From the NCBI GenBank assembly GCA_022361535.1, contig JAKSAU010000101.1, positions 1 to 8,711 on the forward strand: DNA of 8,711 bases, written 5' to 3'. The notes below the pieces were generated by a model. That model was not told the DNA's origin. It did not search any database and was given only the letters and a program-made list of their open reading frames with translations. The translations under genes and the position numbers were made by a program. Numbering within the stretch: the stretch's first letter is position 1; every line of letters starts with the position of its first letter. Below, piece after piece: positions 8,301-8,711 of the stretch. Origin of the DNA: Desulfobacterales bacterium (GTDB lineage: Bacteria; Desulfobacterota; Desulfobacteria; Desulfobacterales; Desulfobacteraceae).

Positions 8301-8510
8301 AAGGTGGTGGGCAAGGTCTTTGATTGTGGTAAGCCCCATAAATCCTGCACCGCCTTTGACAGAGTGCGCTGCCCTGAAAACATTGTTTACTAGATCGAGA
8401 TCGATGTTTTCCCCACCTTCTTCAATAGTCAACAGGTCGCTTTCAATGTCACCAAGGTGATCCAGAGACTCTTCAATGTACATTTGTAGGGTTTCGTCGT
8501 CTTCAAACAT
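5307..8510 (-). CDS. cheA: Hybrid chemotaxis histidine kinase CheA with tandem CheW-like domains and a C-terminal receiver
   Basis: 1067 residues, much longer than the 650-700 of a simple CheA. Receptor-controlled kinase that autophosphorylates a histidine and passes phosphate to receiver domains. Order: HPt/P1 (1-105) with His49 in AAHSVKGG; a P2-like regulatory domain (about 138-252); an Ala/Pro/Glu/Gln-rich linker (255-335); dimerisation helices P3 (about 338-400); ATP-binding P4 with N-box LTHLVRNSVDHG (447-458), G1 DDGRGL (493-498), the GFST loop (534-537), GRGVGMDV (547-553) and the G2 region near 572-587; first CheW-like domain P5 (about 588-770), interrupted by a charged insertion of about 50 residues (652-703); second CheW-like domain (about 796-925); receiver (947-1067) with Glu953/Asp954, phospho-acceptor Asp999, Thr1029 and Lys1051. 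It starts at an ATG seven bases after AGGAG and is the first che gene of the operon. All catalytic motifs are intact. Confidence 0.97.
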   Translation of the reverse strand: MFEDDETLQMYIEESLDHLGDIESDLLTIEEGGENIDLDLVNNVFRAAHSVKGGAGFMGLTTIKDLAHHLENVLGLIRNSELTPDSNRISVLLKGFDELENLLNNIETSNDIDISSHVEALENITKSSLPEEQKEMVSEQVDIVLRDGRIFKQVSLYEVETYKNEGKNLFLVEYDMINDIHRKSKNPLEVLNNLQKTGTIVETRIDFTSVGTLEDAGAPNRIPFQVLFASIIEQDMTETLFDISSQYIHMITDEMIMPASESTDEDQPALEPAQETVQAPVQEAPVAEAAVEAPAAAPVQQASPTPAPQVVTEKVQKTTAPAAKTQDKDLNLGAKPQTSLRVNVGLLDTLMNLAGELVLSRNQLLQGINSSNSKATELSSQRIDMITSELQEAIMRTRMQPIANILNKFTRVVRDLSQQLGKSIELEIEGKDVELDKTILESINDPLTHLVRNSVDHGIETPMEREQMGKNGTGKITLKAFHDAGQVNIVISDDGRGLNPGKIASSAIDKGLISDARVAEMSDKQKMELIFLPGFSTAKEVTDVSGRGVGMDVVVTNIETLGGIIELDSTPGQGTDIQIKLPLTLAIIPSQITSVGNERYALPQVNLNELLRIPAGQVKDKIEKVGDAAVVRLRGELLPLLNLADMLGIERTYTDPADNTEKVDRRKNIADRRSKTHLTAEEAAEQTEEKEMVERGEDRRYHATSAMNIAVVSAGAFKYGLVVDQLHDSEEIVVKPVGRHLKKCTAYAGATIMGDGKVALILDISNLAQMAELSTVAEAGQTAKAAEEEAAANADKVALLTFKNGEVEHFAAPLSIVERIERIQTSDIEQIGDRKVVQYRGGSLPLYELSQVAEVEALPEKEQQEVIVFKVKDKELGLMVTPPVDALEVVLEIDTSTLKQPAVSGSMIINDHTTLLVDIFELVKILNPEWFKEEAQAAASMAEDGEKILLFAEDSAFFRNQVKSFMEEDGFKVIEAEDGLIAWELLKERVDEIDLVVTDLEMPNMDGFELTQRIKNDPQYSHLSVIALTSLASEAHIEKGRSVGIDEYEIKLDREKLMSIIRKYVHL

Positions 8511-8517
8511 ATTAACT

Positions 8518-8522
8518 CTCCT
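8518..8522 (-). promoter_or_regulatory. Ribosome binding site of cheA
   Basis: AGGAG reads on the minus strand seven bases before the ATG at 8510. It supports that start and is one of only two strong Shine-Dalgarno sequences in the window, the other being that of cheW. Confidence 0.8.
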
Positions 8523-8542
8523 GAAAGGTTGTCATAGAGATG

Positions 8543-8639
8543 GCAAAATATAACCGATTGTCAAATAATTTACCGAAAAGGAAGTAGAAAGTCAAACCTA
8601 AAAGGTATAGGCAAAATCCTTGTCTGGTCTATATTTTGC
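8543..8639. repeat. Ten-base inverted repeat around the candidate cheA promoter, with a third partial copy between
   Basis: GCAAAATATA on the plus strand at 8543-8552 is repeated perfectly in inverted orientation as TATATTTTGC at 8630-8639. A shorter direct copy, GGCAAAAT, stands at 8610-8617 and matches 8542-8549. The two arms flank the candidate promoter. They are too far apart for a transcription terminator hairpin. They could be regulator binding sites or chance matches in AT-rich DNA. Confidence 0.4.
8567..8595 (-). promoter_or_regulatory. Candidate sigma-70-type promoter for the che operon
   Basis: On the minus strand a TTGACT box (8595-8590, five of six matches to the consensus) is followed after exactly 17 bases by TAAATT (8572-8567, four of six). 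This would start transcription near 8560, leaving a leader of about 50 bases before cheA. The region is clearly more AT-rich than the flanking genes. A second TTGACA (8564-8559) lies downstream but has no good -10 box at the right distance. I see no sigma-54 or flagellar sigma-28 consensus. The call is a motif match only, and the operon could also be read through from the upstream gene. Confidence 0.45.
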
Positions 8640-8711
8640 GGACTATATCCATGGGGTTGACGTTCTGCTTAATGGTAAAAATCGCCCGGGTATTGGGCTG
8701 TGCTGCTGCAA
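8629..8711 (-). CDS. C-terminal 26 residues of an unidentified upstream protein
   Basis: An open frame enters from the right edge and ends at TAG (8631-8629). Its visible end reads AAAQPNTRAIFTIKQN followed by VNPMDIVRKI, with a mixed hydrophobic/charged composition and ordinary codons, as expected of a real protein end. It is on the same strand as the che genes, about 120 bases before cheA. I do not recognise the family from so short a tail. Two other minus-strand frames also close near here, so the call rests on composition and strand only. Confidence 0.35.
   Translation of the reverse strand, partial: AAAQPNTRAIFTIKQNVNPMDIVRKI

Noticed and set aside
8536..8564. Second promoter from the perfect TTGACA at 8564-8559
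   Set aside because: The hexamer 17 bases downstream is ATCTCT, a poor -10 box, and neighbouring spacings are no better.
8602..8639. Terminator between the upstream gene and cheA
   Set aside because: The GCAAAAT/ATTTTGC pair has a 15-base loop, an AT-rich stem and no T-run directly after it.
8636..8651. Sigma-54-like GG...GC pair upstream of cheA
   Set aside because: The spacing is nine bases rather than the required ten between GG and GC, and the surrounding consensus is poor.
8650..8711. Plus-strand gene starting at ATG 8650 or 8671 and running off the right edge
   Set aside because: No Shine-Dalgarno precedes either ATG, the Cys/Ala-rich translation is unconvincing, and the opposite frame fits the strand of all neighbours.

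Overview
The window is one strand-coherent block in which every supported gene reads on the minus strand. It is the core of a chemotaxis-type signalling operon that runs into a cell-wall synthase gene. In transcription order (right to left) it holds: the last 26 codons of an unidentified upstream gene (8629-8711); an AT-rich spacer with a plausible promoter (8511-8628); cheA (8510-5307); cheW (5273-4824, start re-assigned here from an upstream TTG to an ATG with a perfect Shine-Dalgarno); cheB (4824-3718); cheR (3690-2848); a HEAT-repeat/response-regulator fusion gene (2834-1158); and the first 386 codons of a class A penicillin-binding protein gene (1158-1, cut by the window edge).

The genes are packed tightly: 33 nt between cheA and cheW, a 1-nt TAATG overlap between cheW and cheB, 27 nt between cheB and cheR, 13 nt between cheR and the HEAT gene, and a 1-nt TGATG overlap between the HEAT gene and the PBP gene. 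No stretch above 300 bases lacks a gene, and I see no terminator inside the block. Strong Shine-Dalgarno sequences stand only before cheA and cheW. The later genes look translationally coupled, apart from cheR, which has neither a good Shine-Dalgarno nor an overlap.

The parts fit a receptor-coupled phosphorelay. CheW and the two CheW-like domains of CheA would dock the kinase to chemoreceptors. CheR and CheB would set receptor methylation. His49 of CheA would feed phosphate to receiver (REC) domains, of which three are encoded here: at the C-terminus of CheA, at the N-terminus of CheB, and at the C-terminus of the HEAT protein. No chemoreceptor, free-standing CheY, CheD, flagellar or pilus gene is visible, so the physical output cannot be read from the window. 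The HEAT-REC protein is the least ordinary component and the best candidate for an undescribed function. Its coupling to a peptidoglycan synthase gene is the second point worth attention.

The organism is a Gram-negative-type bacterium of medium GC content. The hybrid CheA with a C-terminal receiver, the HEAT-REC partner and the protein style suggest a Desulfobacterota (former deltaproteobacterial, Desulfobacterales-like) genome. That assignment is inference from protein style, with no marker gene to confirm it.
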